From contig JAHIUA010000098.1 in assembly GCA_018817385.1 (NCBI GenBank), positions 1-64,000 on the forward strand: a DNA stretch of 64,000 bases, in the 5' to 3' direction. Numbering within the stretch: position 1 is the stretch's first letter; each line of letters starts with the position of its first letter. Shown here piece by piece: positions 18,705-27,589 of the stretch. The position numbers and the translations under genes were made by a program. Under the pieces are notes generated by a model. That model made no database searches, had not been told where the DNA came from, and saw nothing but the letters and a program-made list of their open reading frames with translations. Source of the DNA: Pseudomonadota bacterium (lineage in GTDB: Bacteria; Desulfobacterota; Desulfobulbia; Desulfobulbales; Desulfocapsaceae).

Positions 18705-21587
18705 ATGAATTCCGATTCCAACTCCCGGTCGTTACGTTCTGTTGGGAATGAAGAAACGCTCCTGCAACTCATCGGGCAATTGATGGATGAGTTGCATCCA
18801 GATAAGCACCTCTCCCAGCCTCTTAGTCTGGATAGCTCACTGGATCGTGATCTGGGCCTTGACAGCCTGGCCAGGGTAGAGCTTTTTGCCCGCCTTGAAC
18901 AGAGATTTGATCTTTCCCTGTCCGAACAGTTACTGGCAACGGTGGAGAGTCCGAGAGACCTGCTGAGACATCTGGGAACATCGGAAAGGACAACTTTGGT
19001 TCAACAGGCCAGGCAAACCGTTTTGCCTGATGCTGAAGACGAAACCGATCTGGCACCTTATGCAGCAGATACGCTCCTGGCAGTACTTGACAGTCATGTC
19101 CAGTCCAGTCCGGATCGAATTCATCTCATCCTTGAACGGCATGCTGAGGAGGCAATACAGCTTAGCTATGCAGATCTCAAAACAGGTGCTCTGAAGCTGG
19201 CTGCCGGGCTGCAGCACCATAATCTGGAAGCGGGCAATACCGTTGCCATCATGCTGCCCACCGGAGTGGACTATTTTTTCAGTTTTTGGGCGGTCCTGCT
19301 CGCCGGGGGGATTCCAGTCCCCCTCTATCCTCCGGCGCGGCCGACTCAGATTGAAGAACATCTGAGGAGGCACCGGGGGATTTTAGAGAATGCCGGGGCC
19401 AAAATCCTGATCACCATGGCCGAGGTCAAACCAATTGCCAGACTGTTGCGGGCCCAGGTGGAGACCCTGGAGCAGGTTGATACTGTGGATGCATTTTCCG
19501 GGCAAGCCCAGGAGTTTATTCCCATACCTGTATCTGGAGGTGATATTGCCTTTATCCAGTACACCTCCGGTTCCACCGGTGACCCCAAGGGGGTGGTCCT
19601 CAGCCATGCCAATCTGCTGGCCAATATCCGGGCCATGGGCCAGGCAACTGCGGTCACAGCTGCTGATGTCTTTGTCAGCTGGCTGCCGCTGTATCACGAT
19701 ATGGGATTGATCGGGGCATGGCTGGGAAGTCTCTACTACGGCTGCCGTCTTGTTATCATGCAGCCCCTCTCTTTTCTTGCCAGGCCGGAGCGTTGGTTGT
19801 GGGCCATCCACAACTATCGGGGGACCCTGTCGGCCTCCCCCAATTTTGGCTATGAATTCTGTTGCCGACGACTGAACGATGACGTATTGCAAGGGCTTGA
19901 TCTCAGTTCCTGGCGTCTGGCCTTCAACGGTGCGGAGCCGGTCAGTCCGGAGACGATAATAAGCTTTGGCAAGCGCTTTACCCCCTATGGCTTTCGTCCT
20001 GAAGCCGCCGCTCCGGTCTACGGCCTTGCCGAGTCCTCGGTTGGTCTTGCCTTTCCACCGCTTGGGCGGGAGCCTGTAATCGATCGGGTCAAGCGTGCTC
20101 CCCTCGTCGAATCCGGCCGGGCAGTGGTGGCGGCAGCAGACGATGACAACGCTCTTCGTTTCGTGGCCTGTGGTCGGCCCCTGCCAGGTCACCAGATCAG
20201 GATCGTTGACGAGAGTGGCAGAGAGTTGCCTGATCGCCACCAGGGCGAGCTGCAGTTCAAGGGGCCATCGGTCACCAGCGGTTACTTTCACAATCTGGAG
20301 AAGAGTCGCAGTCTGTTTCGGGGCGAGTGGCTGGATTCCGGTGATCTTGCCTATATTGCCGAAGGTGACGTCTTCATTACCAGTCGGATCAAGGATATTA
20401 TCATTCGCGGCGGCAGGAATCTGTATCCCCACGAACTGGAAGAGGCGGTGGGCAACGTTGTGGGTATTCGTAAGGGCTGTGTTGCCGTGTTTGCCAGTCA
20501 GGACCGGGATTCCGGTACCGAACGTCTGATTGTGCTGGCGGAATCGAGGTTAAAGGACAGGGAAGCGAAAGAACAGCTGCATCAGCAGATTATCAATACG
20601 GCAGTCGACCTCTTAGGGATGCCGCCGGATGAGGTGGTGCTCGCTCCACCAGGGACGGTGCTGAAGACTTCAAGTGGCAAGATCAGACGGGCAGCCAGCC
20701 GAGAACTCTATGAAAGAGGGGAAATCGGTAAGGGAAAACGGCCGTTGTGGCTGCAGCTTGTTCGCCTCTCCCTTGCCGCCATTGTGCCGCAGATTCGGAG
20801 GCTGCTGCGTCAGGCAGGAGCGTCTCTCTATGCCTCCTTCTGCTGGCTGTTGTTTGTTCTCATCGGACTGTCGCTCTGGCTGCTTGTTGCCGTGTTGCCC
20901 TCCGTCAACTTACGCTGGTGGTTTGTCCGCCGGGCCCTGCGTTTACTGGCCTTCCTGTCAGGGACGACGATGACCATACGCGGTCTTGCTCATATTGCCG
21001 GCAAGCAACCGATGATTCTGACCTCTAATCACGCCAGTTATCTGGACAGCCTTGTCCTTGCTGCTGTTCTCCCTGTTACCTGTAACTTTGTGGCAAAGGC
21101 TGAGCTGGCAGAAAATTTTTTCTCTCGAGTGATGCTGTCTCGTCTGGAGGTGATCTTTGTTGAGCGCTTCGATGTGAGAAAAGGGCTGGAAGGTGCGCGC
21201 AGGATTGGTCGCCAAGCGGTTTCAGGGAAGCGACCACTATTCTTTGCCGAGGGAACTCTGCAGCGCATGACCGGTCTGCTGCCCTTTCAGATGGGCGCCT
21301 TTGTCACTGCGGCTCAGTCTGGAATTCCTGTGATTCCGGTGACGATCCGGGGGACTCGAAACAAGCTCCGCGGCGGGACCTGGTTTCCTCGCAAAGGCGC
21401 GGTCACTGTTATTATAGGCAAACCAGTTCTGGCCACGGGAAGCGATTGGAATGCTGCTGTTACCCTGCGTGACAAGGTACGTGCAGAGATACTGCATCAC
21501 TGCGGTGAGCCTGATTTGGCGGGTGTGTACAGCTCGCTTTCGCAGATGGAAATTAAACGACCTGATTTATCGAAGAGGGAGGAGTGA
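18705..21587 (+). CDS. ACP / acyl-AMP ligase / PlsC acyltransferase fusion
   Basis: The protein has 960 residues in three domains. An acyl carrier domain (about 15-95) has the phosphopantetheine site Ser54 in LGLDSLARVE. An AMP-forming acyl ligase (about 110-670) has YTSGSTGDPKGV at 286-297, the core region VYGLAESSVG and the C-terminal GTVLKTSSGKIRR with its catalytic lysine. A PlsC/LPLAT domain (about 750-940) follows, preceded by a hydrophobic segment, with NHASYLD (His776, Asp781) and FFAEGT. The protein could activate a fatty acid, load it on its own ACP and transfer it to a lyso-lipid acceptor at the membrane. This cycle is inferred from domain order and has not been demonstrated. It overlaps the next gene by four bases. 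Confidence 0.93.
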   Translation: MNSDSNSRSLRSVGNEETLLQLIGQLMDELHPDKHLSQPLSLDSSLDRDLGLDSLARVELFARLEQRFDLSLSEQLLATVESPRDLLRHLGTSERTTLVQQARQTVLPDAEDETDLAPYAADTLLAVLDSHVQSSPDRIHLILERHAEEAIQLSYADLKTGALKLAAGLQHHNLEAGNTVAIMLPTGVDYFFSFWAVLLAGGIPVPLYPPARPTQIEEHLRRHRGILENAGAKILITMAEVKPIARLLRAQVETLEQVDTVDAFSGQAQEFIPIPVSGGDIAFIQYTSGSTGDPKGVVLSHANLLANIRAMGQATAVTAADVFVSWLPLYHDMGLIGAWLGSLYYGCRLVIMQPLSFLARPERWLWAIHNYRGTLSASPNFGYEFCCRRLNDDVLQGLDLSSWRLAFNGAEPVSPETIISFGKRFTPYGFRPEAAAPVYGLAESSVGLAFPPLGREPVIDRVKRAPLVESGRAVVAAADDDNALRFVACGRPLPGHQIRIVDESGRELPDRHQGELQFKGPSVTSGYFHNLEKSRSLFRGEWLDSGDLAYIAEGDVFITSRIKDIIIRGGRNLYPHELEEAVGNVVGIRKGCVAVFASQDRDSGTERLIVLAESRLKDREAKEQLHQQIINTAVDLLGMPPDEVVLAPPGTVLKTSSGKIRRAASRELYERGEIGKGKRPLWLQLVRLSLAAIVPQIRRLLRQAGASLYASFCWLLFVLIGLSLWLLVAVLPSVNLRWWFVRRALRLLAFLSGTTMTIRGLAHIAGKQPMILTSNHASYLDSLVLAAVLPVTCNFVAKAELAENFFSRVMLSRLEVIFVERFDVRKGLEGARRIGRQAVSGKRPLFFAEGTLQRMTGLLPFQMGAFVTAAQSGIPVIPVTIRGTRNKLRGGTWFPRKGAVTVIIGKPVLATGSDWNAAVTLRDKVRAEILHHCGEPDLAGVYSSLSQMEIKRPDLSKREE

Positions 21588-23428
21588 TGAAGCATGCTGC
21601 TATATCAACTGTAATCCCGGAGAGTATTTCAGCTGCCGAGGCGGGTACCCTGCCTGGCCTGCTCAAACGGAGGATTGAACGGACACCGGAGCTGCCAGCC
21701 TATCAGCAATATGAGAGAAAAGAGAACAGATGGGTCACCTATTGCTGGCAGGATATCGGCAAGTGTGTGGCGAGATGGCAGATGGGATTGAAAAAAGAGT
21801 CTCTGGAACCGGGAGATCGAGTGGCGATCATGGTTCACAACTCCATAGAATGGGTCTGTTTTGAGCAGGCCGCCCTTGCCCTCGGCCTGGTCGTGGTCCC
21901 ACTCTATACCTGGGACAGTTCTGAAAATCTAATGTATCTCCTCAAAGATTCGGGAAGCAGGTTGCTCCTCATTGAGAAGGCCGAACAATGGCTGAATCTG
22001 GTTCCTCATGCCTCCTCCTTCCCCGAACTCGACACGGTGATTTGCCTGGAGAACAAACCTCTGGCCATGTCTCCTCATATCGCTATCGCCACCATGAGTA
22101 CATGGTTGCCTGATGATGGCGGAGAGATAAGCCTTCATGGCGATGACCCCGATTCCCTGGCCACAATCGTCTACACTTCGGGAACCACCGGCCCAGCCAA
22201 GGGGGTGATGCTCTCCCATAAAAATATACTCTGGAACGCGGAGGCTATCCTGAAGGTGATCCCCTGTCATCCCTCTGATGTCCTCCTCTCTTTTCTTCCT
22301 CTCTCCCATACCTTTGAACGTACTGCAGGCTATTATACGCCGATGATGGCGGGCAGTTCGGTGGCCTATTCCCGTTCCATGGAGAGCCTGGGGGAAGATC
22401 TGCGGACCATACGGCCGACGATTATTATTTCCGTTCCCCGCATCTATGAAAAAGTCTATACCAAAGTCTGGTCGCAGTTGCAGAAAAAGAACCCCTTTGT
22501 CCGCTGGCTCTTTCAGCTCACTCTTGCCACCGGCTGGCACCATTTTGAAGCTGAACAGGGACGAGCTGCAGCTCTTCCTTTCTGGGAACAGCTCCTTTGG
22601 CCTCTGCTCCAACGCCTTGTGGCGGCTAAAATCATGGAGCGGCTTGGCGGCAGAATCCGACTTGCTGTGAGCGGCGGTGCTCCTCTGCAGGAGGTTGTTT
22701 CCAGGTTTTTTCTCAGTCTCGGTCTTCCCTTGATCCAGGGCTATGGACTGACAGAAGCGGCGCCGGTGGTCAGTGCCAACACCCTGGAGCGCAACATCCC
22801 GGCCTCGGTGGGGCCTCCTCTCCCCGATGTCCAATGTCGTATCGGTCATGATAGCGAGCTGCTGGTGAAAAGCCCTGGCCTCATGTCAGGATACTGGAAT
22901 CAGCCGGATAAATCCAAAGAAGTCATTGACAGCGAGGGCTGGCTCTCCACCGGTGACGTGGTGGAAATAAAGAGCCGCGACATCTATATCCGGGGGCGGC
23001 TCAAAGAGATCATCGTCACTTCAACCGGTGAAAAAATTCCTCCGGCAGACTTGGAAATGACCATTGCCGGCGATCCCCTTTTTGATCATGTGATGGTGGT
23101 TGGCGAGGGGATGCCCTATCTGGCCGCATTGCTGGTCTTACACCGTTCCCAATGGAACGAACTGGCCAGGAAATGCGGCCTGGATCCAACTGATGGGGCG
23201 TCACTGCATGCACCAGTTGCCAGGCGGGTCGTTGTCAAAAAAATCCAGGCCCTGCTCCATGAATTTCCCAGTACTGCCCGCATTCGCAGGGTCGGTTTGC
23301 TCCTGGATGAGTGGAGCATTAAAAACGGGCTCTTGACGCCGACCTTGAAGTTGAAACGAGAAGAAATAGAAAGCCGTTATGCGGAAACCATCAACGAGCT
23401 GTACAAGGGGCATGATGTGCCGCTATAA
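21584..23428 (+). CDS. AMP-dependent long-chain acyl-CoA ligase
   Basis: The protein has 614 residues and resembles the FadD15 type of long-chain fatty acid CoA ligase. The P-loop-like motif YTSGTTGPAKGVMLSH is near residues 196-211. Other visible motifs are SFLPLSHTFERT, IQGYGLTEAAPVVSANT, GWLSTGDV and IYIRGRLKEIIVTSTGEKI. It adenylates a fatty acid and forms the thioester with CoA or possibly ACP. The ATG overlaps the stop of the fusion gene (ATGA), so the two are coupled and the pair supplies activated acyl groups. Confidence 0.93.
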   Translation: MMKHAAISTVIPESISAAEAGTLPGLLKRRIERTPELPAYQQYERKENRWVTYCWQDIGKCVARWQMGLKKESLEPGDRVAIMVHNSIEWVCFEQAALALGLVVVPLYTWDSSENLMYLLKDSGSRLLLIEKAEQWLNLVPHASSFPELDTVICLENKPLAMSPHIAIATMSTWLPDDGGEISLHGDDPDSLATIVYTSGTTGPAKGVMLSHKNILWNAEAILKVIPCHPSDVLLSFLPLSHTFERTAGYYTPMMAGSSVAYSRSMESLGEDLRTIRPTIIISVPRIYEKVYTKVWSQLQKKNPFVRWLFQLTLATGWHHFEAEQGRAAALPFWEQLLWPLLQRLVAAKIMERLGGRIRLAVSGGAPLQEVVSRFFLSLGLPLIQGYGLTEAAPVVSANTLERNIPASVGPPLPDVQCRIGHDSELLVKSPGLMSGYWNQPDKSKEVIDSEGWLSTGDVVEIKSRDIYIRGRLKEIIVTSTGEKIPPADLEMTIAGDPLFDHVMVVGEGMPYLAALLVLHRSQWNELARKCGLDPTDGASLHAPVARRVVVKKIQALLHEFPSTARIRRVGLLLDEWSIKNGLLTPTLKLKREEIESRYAETINELYKGHDVPL

Positions 23429-23602
23429 TTTGTGTCTGGCCGTACCTAGCTGTTTTTCCACGACTATTCCTTGATCTTGAAATATATTCATCGCAATTGC
23501 AATGAGATGCCCAGACGTTGATTCGTCGAGCCTCTGGATTTTTTAAAAAACTATCGCATCTCTGGACAGACATGAATGAGTATCTGCCCGGAAAAGGAAA
23601 CC

Positions 23603-25069
23603 ATGGTCACTTCTGCGGTCATCAGAAATTATGCTTACTGTCTGGTCCATGTTCCTGATCTTGTCCAGTATGGCTCAAAGCCACGACGGGAAATAGGTCA
23701 ACATTCAAGCATTCGAGAATCCATTGTCCAGGCGCTTCGTTCCTATGACAAGGCCCTCTCCTATCCTCCCAATCAGACCTTTATCGGCAACCTTTCTCCC
23801 GGTGAACTGAAGAACATTGCAAGGCCTTGGTTTCAAGAAAAAACTGTGGGGAGCAGTACGGGAAAATTCGGAGAAATCCTGGATCAGTCCAGCTTTTACG
23901 GTCTGCTGAAGGTGGCAGATGTCCTCAACCCTCCTCTCTTCGCAGTGGATAAGAATGCTCTGGCAAAACTGCAGGGACGTCTTGCCGCCCATTCCCTCCT
24001 CGCCGCTTTTGCTGCCAGGCTTAGCGCGATTCCCTCGACTGAACATGTGTATGTGCAGTCAGATTCCAGCCGATCGTCCCCACTGGCCATGGCTGCAGAG
24101 GGAGAAATCTGCGGCTGGTTTCATGGTGACGAGCGGGCGGAAGGGTGGGGGGACGAAAACCTTGGCCCGCATATCCTTCTTGAAAATATATGTACCAAGG
24201 CCACGGGCGCCCTGGCACTCACCTGGCTCTTGGATCGGGAAAAAATCAAGCCTGAAAAAATTGACTTTCTGATCAGCTGTGGCGAAGAGGCCTGCGGCGA
24301 CAGGTATCAGCGGGGCGGTGGTGGTATGGCCAAGGCCATTGGAGAGATGTGTGGCTGCAGCAACGCCTCGGGCATGGATATCAAGAATTTCTGCGCCGCA
24401 CCTGCCTCAGCCATTGTCACGGCAGCGGCCATGGTGAAAGCTGGCCTCTATAAACGTGTCGCTGTCGTCGGCGGTGGTTCATTGGCCAAACTGGGGATGA
24501 AATTTCAGTCTTTTCTGGAGCATGGAATTCCCATTCTTGACGATTGTCTTGCCTGTACTGCCCTGCTTATAAGTGAGGACGATGGTGTAAACCCCATTAT
24601 CCACCTTGAGCCTGGAGCTGTGGGGGCCGTTCCTTCAGGTGCCGGCTCCACAGATGAAGCGGTGTTCCGTCATTATTTGCTGGCTCCCTTGGAGAGCCTT
24701 GGCCTGAAATGTACGGATATTGACCGCTATGCCGCCGAACTCCATAATCCGGAAATTATGGAATTTGCCGGTTCCGGTGATGTGGCCTCAAAAAACTATC
24801 GTAAAATTGCAGCCATGGCAGTGCTTGCCAAACAGCTTGAAAAACCGGAGATGAACGCCTGGATCGAAAAGATCGGCATGCCTGGTTTTGCCCCGACCCA
24901 AGGCCATATTCCCTCTGCGGTCCCCTATATCGGGCATGCCATGGAGGCGATGGGGAGAGGAGAGATCAAGCGGGTTATGTTTCTCGCCCGGGCAAGTATC
25001 TTTCTTAATCGTTGTACTAATCTGCTGGATGGGGTTTCATTTATATTGGAGCGTAATCCCGAACGTTGA
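23603..25069 (+). CDS. grdC: Glycine/sarcosine/betaine reductase protein C, subunit beta
   Basis: The protein has 488 residues from the ATG at 23603, preceded by AAGGA; an upstream in-frame ATG at 23576 would add nine residues unlike the family's N-terminus. GrdC receives the acetyl (acyl) group as a thioester from the selenoether on protein A. It has a ketoacyl-synthase III-like fold. Family motifs visible are YPPNQTFIGNLSPGE, CGEEACGDRYQRGGGGMAKA, IGEMCGCSNASG, NFCAAPASA and GHIPSAVPYIGHAMEAM. It follows the two acyl ligase genes by about 175 bases and precedes grdA by 36. Its normal partner GrdD (PlsX-like, releases acetyl phosphate) is not found in the window. Confidence 0.93.
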   Translation: MVTSAVIRNYAYCLVHVPDLVQYGSKPRREIGQHSSIRESIVQALRSYDKALSYPPNQTFIGNLSPGELKNIARPWFQEKTVGSSTGKFGEILDQSSFYGLLKVADVLNPPLFAVDKNALAKLQGRLAAHSLLAAFAARLSAIPSTEHVYVQSDSSRSSPLAMAAEGEICGWFHGDERAEGWGDENLGPHILLENICTKATGALALTWLLDREKIKPEKIDFLISCGEEACGDRYQRGGGGMAKAIGEMCGCSNASGMDIKNFCAAPASAIVTAAAMVKAGLYKRVAVVGGGSLAKLGMKFQSFLEHGIPILDDCLACTALLISEDDGVNPIIHLEPGAVGAVPSGAGSTDEAVFRHYLLAPLESLGLKCTDIDRYAAELHNPEIMEFAGSGDVASKNYRKIAAMAVLAKQLEKPEMNAWIEKIGMPGFAPTQGHIPSAVPYIGHAMEAMGRGEIKRVMFLARASIFLNRCTNLLDGVSFILERNPER

Positions 25070-25105
25070 GAGGAAGATGACTGGAAAAATGAGGAGAGAA
25101 CAGCT

Positions 25106-25561
25106 ATGTTAACAGGAAAAAAAGCCATTGTTTTTGGGGAAAGGGATGATATTTCCGGGACAACTGTCAGCACCTGTCTCAAGGCTGCGGGGGCAGAGAT
25201 TGTTTATGAGGCCACTGCCTGTTTTGTTTGAACTGCTGCAGGTGCCGTAGGACTTACGGTACAGGAAGAGGTCAAAAAACTGGCTGCCCAGTACGGGACG
25301 GAGATGCTGATCATTGTCTTCGGAATCAATCAGCCGTCATCCATACGGATCATGGCCCAGACCTTTAAAAATGGTGATCCAAGCTTTGCCGGTCCTCTGG
25401 CTGGAGTTGCCCTGAACATAGAAAGCTATCATATTCTTGAACTTCAGGATCACATCCCGGAGGAGGTATGGGAAAAAGAAATGCTTATGTATGAGCTTGA
25501 AATTGAGGAGGAAGCACGGAAAATTATTTTTGCTGTCATGAAAGAGATACGGACTCACTAG
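25106..25561 (+). CDS. grdA: Glycine reductase selenoprotein A (UGA = Sec42)
   Basis: The protein has 151 residues when the UGA at 25229-25231 is read as selenocysteine. It starts at ATG 25106 behind GAGGAGAG. Protein A carries the redox CxxU centre that accepts the carboxymethyl group from protein B. The motif here is CFVU followed by TAAGAVGL, matching the family CFVUTAAGA exactly. The C-terminal NGDPSFAGPLAGVALN is the conserved GDPTFAGPLAGV block. A hairpin with loop GGACU starts 11 bases past the UGA. Downstream, reading continues in frame with family similarity to the stop at 25561. Gene finders that stop at UGA would split this gene. The Cys39/Sec42 motif and context make the assignment secure. 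Confidence 0.95.
25242..25262 (+). promoter_or_regulatory. SECIS-like hairpin of grdA
   Basis: Bases 25242-25249 (GTGCCGTA) pair with 25255-25262 (TACGGTAC) in an eight-pair stem with one G-U pair. The five-base loop is GGACT. The loop begins 18 bases after the Sec codon, the usual distance for bacterial SECIS elements bound by SelB, with guanines at the first loop positions. Confidence 0.7.
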
Positions 25562-25584
25562 TCTTTAATGAAATAGGATTTTGG

Positions 25585-26184
25585 ATGAATAACAGACTGC
25601 AGGAACTGCTGACTAAGATAAAACAGCTTGAACAAGAACTCCTCATTGAGCTGCAGAAAAAAGAAAAAGAGTATTTTTACGAGGTTCGGGATAAGAAAGT
25701 TCGTTTTCAAGAGGACGTCAAAGAGAAAAACAGGCGTCTTGTCAAAACCATTCGCCGTTATCTCAATGAGGCATCCCTGCTGAATATAATCAGCGTGCCG
25801 GTGATCTGGTCCTGCCTGGTGCCTGCCCTGTTTCTCGATCTTGTTGTTTCCCTTTTTCAGGTGATCTGCTTTCCCATCTACTCCATCCCAAAAGTCAAGC
25901 GGGGGGACTATATCATTTTTGATCGCCAGTATTTGAGCTACCTGAACCTGATTGAAAAAATTAACTGTTGCTACTGCGGATACTTCAATGGATTGATAGA
26001 ATATGTTCGGGAGATATCAGGGCGGACGGAGCAGTACTGGTGTCCCATAAAACACGCCCACCGAACCAAGTCGAGTCACAGTCGTTATCGATTTTTCTTA
26101 GATTATGGTGATGCAGAGGGATTTCGGGCCAAGAACAATACAATCCGCAGGGACTTTGATGACCTTGACAGCAATCTGCCGTGA
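25585..26184 (+). CDS. Hypothetical membrane protein with Cys-rich motif
   Basis: The protein has 199 residues. The N-terminal 50 residues are highly charged and likely coiled coil (KIKQLEQELLIELQKKEKEY). A hydrophobic segment or hairpin follows (about 72-100), then a conserved-looking C-terminal part with FDRQYLSYLNLIEKINCCYC, GYFNGLIEYVREI and RTEQYWCPIKHA. The four Cys and nearby His could bind a metal or be redox-active. It starts 23 bases after grdA on the same strand, so it probably belongs to the grd transcript. I recall similar uncharacterised proteins in Proteobacteria but can assign no function. Confidence 0.75.
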   Translation: MNNRLQELLTKIKQLEQELLIELQKKEKEYFYEVRDKKVRFQEDVKEKNRRLVKTIRRYLNEASLLNIISVPVIWSCLVPALFLDLVVSLFQVICFPIYSIPKVKRGDYIIFDRQYLSYLNLIEKINCCYCGYFNGLIEYVREISGRTEQYWCPIKHAHRTKSSHSRYRFFLDYGDAEGFRAKNNTIRRDFDDLDSNLP

Positions 26185-26227
26185 AGTCTTCCCGGGACCC
26201 GCAAAAGAACCTCCTCTCCGCCCCCCC

Positions 26228-26247
26228 TTCGCGGCTGAAGCCGACTC
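26228..26247. repeat. REP-like element
   Basis: A single REP-type dyad, TTCGCGGCTGAAGCCGACTC, stands in the convergent gap between the grd operon and selD. The same sequence recurs at 46.2 kb and 61.7-62.1 kb. Confidence 0.7.
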
Positions 26248-26300
26248 AAAACCACTGTTCAAGCCCAGGAGTCCAATGAGAAAATGAAGCTCCATAGTTC

Positions 26301-27353
26301 CTATTCGACTATGATTCCTGCAGCCTCACTCGTGGTTTCTCCAATTTTTACAGCAGAGCCTATTCCTGAATCGTGAAGCACCTGAAGGAGAGCATCTGCT
26401 TCAGCATTGGGTAGAGACAGCAGCAGTCCCCCTGACGTCTGAGGATCATAAAGCATTTCCTCTTCCGCTTTATGCAGAACAATTCGCATTTCAAGATTGC
26501 CTTTTGCCACCATTGCCCTGTTGGCTTTATTACTGCCGGTGGATTCTCCCTTCCGATACATATCAAGGGCATGAGGATAGAAAGGAATGCTGCGCTGATT
26601 GAGTATCACCTGCACATTGCTGCCGTGGGCGACCTCCTGAAGATGACCAAGGATTCCGAAGCCGGTGATATCGGTGCAGGCATGGAGGTTAAATTGGAGG
26701 GCTGCTTCCATGGCAGGGCCATTCAAGGCCGCGATACTGGGGAGAATATCACGTTCCAGTTCCGCATAGGGAAGTCTTCCGGAACGGACTGCATTGAAGA
26801 GGACACCTGAACCTATGGGTTTTGTGAGGATCAGGGCGTCGCCGGGTCGTGAGCCGGCATTGGTGATGATACGATCCGGATGGACAATTCCGTTCACGCA
26901 AAGCCCATATTTCGGTTCTTCGTCGTCGACTGTATGTCCGCCCACAAGAGAGGCTCCCGCTTCGACTGTTTTATCGTGCCCGCCTCGCAGAATCTCCCGT
27001 AATATGCCCATATCCAATTTTTTGGCAGGAAACATGACCACATTAAGGGCCGTTAAGGGTCTTCCTCCCATGGAATAAACATCAGATATGGAATTAGCCG
27101 CTGCTATCTGACCAAACCAGTAGGGGTCATCCACAGGTGGAGTGATGAAATCAACGGTGTTAATCATGGCTATGTCATCTGAGAGACGATAGACGGCCGC
27201 ATCGTCAGAGGTTTCTATGCCAACAAGGAGATTGACATCAGATGGGGCTGCAAGCCCGGCAAGCGCGTCCGACAGATCCGTCGGACCAATTTTGGCAGCT
27301 CAGCCGCAGGTGCGGGCCAATCCGGTCAAGGTCTTTTTTTTGAAAATGTGCAT
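26301..27353 (-). CDS. selD: Selenide, water dikinase, itself a selenoprotein (Sec18)
   Basis: The protein has 350 residues if the UGA at 27300-27302 is read as selenocysteine. SelD makes selenophosphate from selenide and ATP for Sec-tRNA synthesis. The true N-terminus, from ATG 27353 behind AAAGGAG, reads MHIFKKKTLTGLARTCGU followed by AAKIGP. This is the family's catalytic G-(C/U)-x-x-K loop with Sec18 and Lys21. Further motifs are ETSDDAAVYRL, DPYWFGQIAAANSISDVYSM, GGHTVDDEEPKYG and YDPQTSGGLLLS. A strong hairpin with a GGA loop follows the UGA. A start downstream of the UGA would delete the catalytic loop and is wrong. A 21-bp inverted repeat lies just upstream. Confidence 0.96.
27267..27286 (-). 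promoter_or_regulatory. SECIS-like hairpin of selD
   Basis: On the minus strand GUCCGAC pairs perfectly with GUCGGAC (27280-27286 with 27267-27273) around the six-base loop GGAUCU. The loop starts 20 bases after the Sec codon. The position, the stem and the GGA at the start of the loop match the grdA and grdB hairpins. Confidence 0.75.
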
Positions 27354-27369
27354 AATATGCTCCTTTGTT

Positions 27370-27416
27370 ATGGGAAACACGAGATGATCAAAGGCTGATC
27401 ATCTCGTGTTTCCCAT
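27370..27416. promoter_or_regulatory. Perfect 21-bp inverted repeat upstream of selD
   Basis: Arms at 27370-27390 and 27396-27416 are exact reverse complements around a five-base spacer. The arm begins ATGGGAAACACGAG. The near arm ends 17 bases before the selD start codon, just upstream of its AAAGGAG site. No U-run follows on either strand, so a simple terminator is unlikely; an operator or a leader RNA hairpin controlling selD is more likely. Confidence 0.6.
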
Positions 27417-27589
27417 GCTACGCCACTGCATTATAATGTCAACAAAGAAGGGGAAAAGAGAACAGAGCGTAAAGCAAAAGAAGTTACCATCTAAGAGGCT
27501 GTCAGCGATGTAAATGTAGAGCTACTGCGCTGCCACCTTTTTGCCTGTCAGTGGAATAACCGGATTTGTCGGAACTGAATCTATTCTTT

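Noticed and set aside
25304-25561. Separate short gene starting after the grdA UGA
   Set aside because: It is the C-terminal part of GrdA read from an internal codon; the UGA is selenocysteine.
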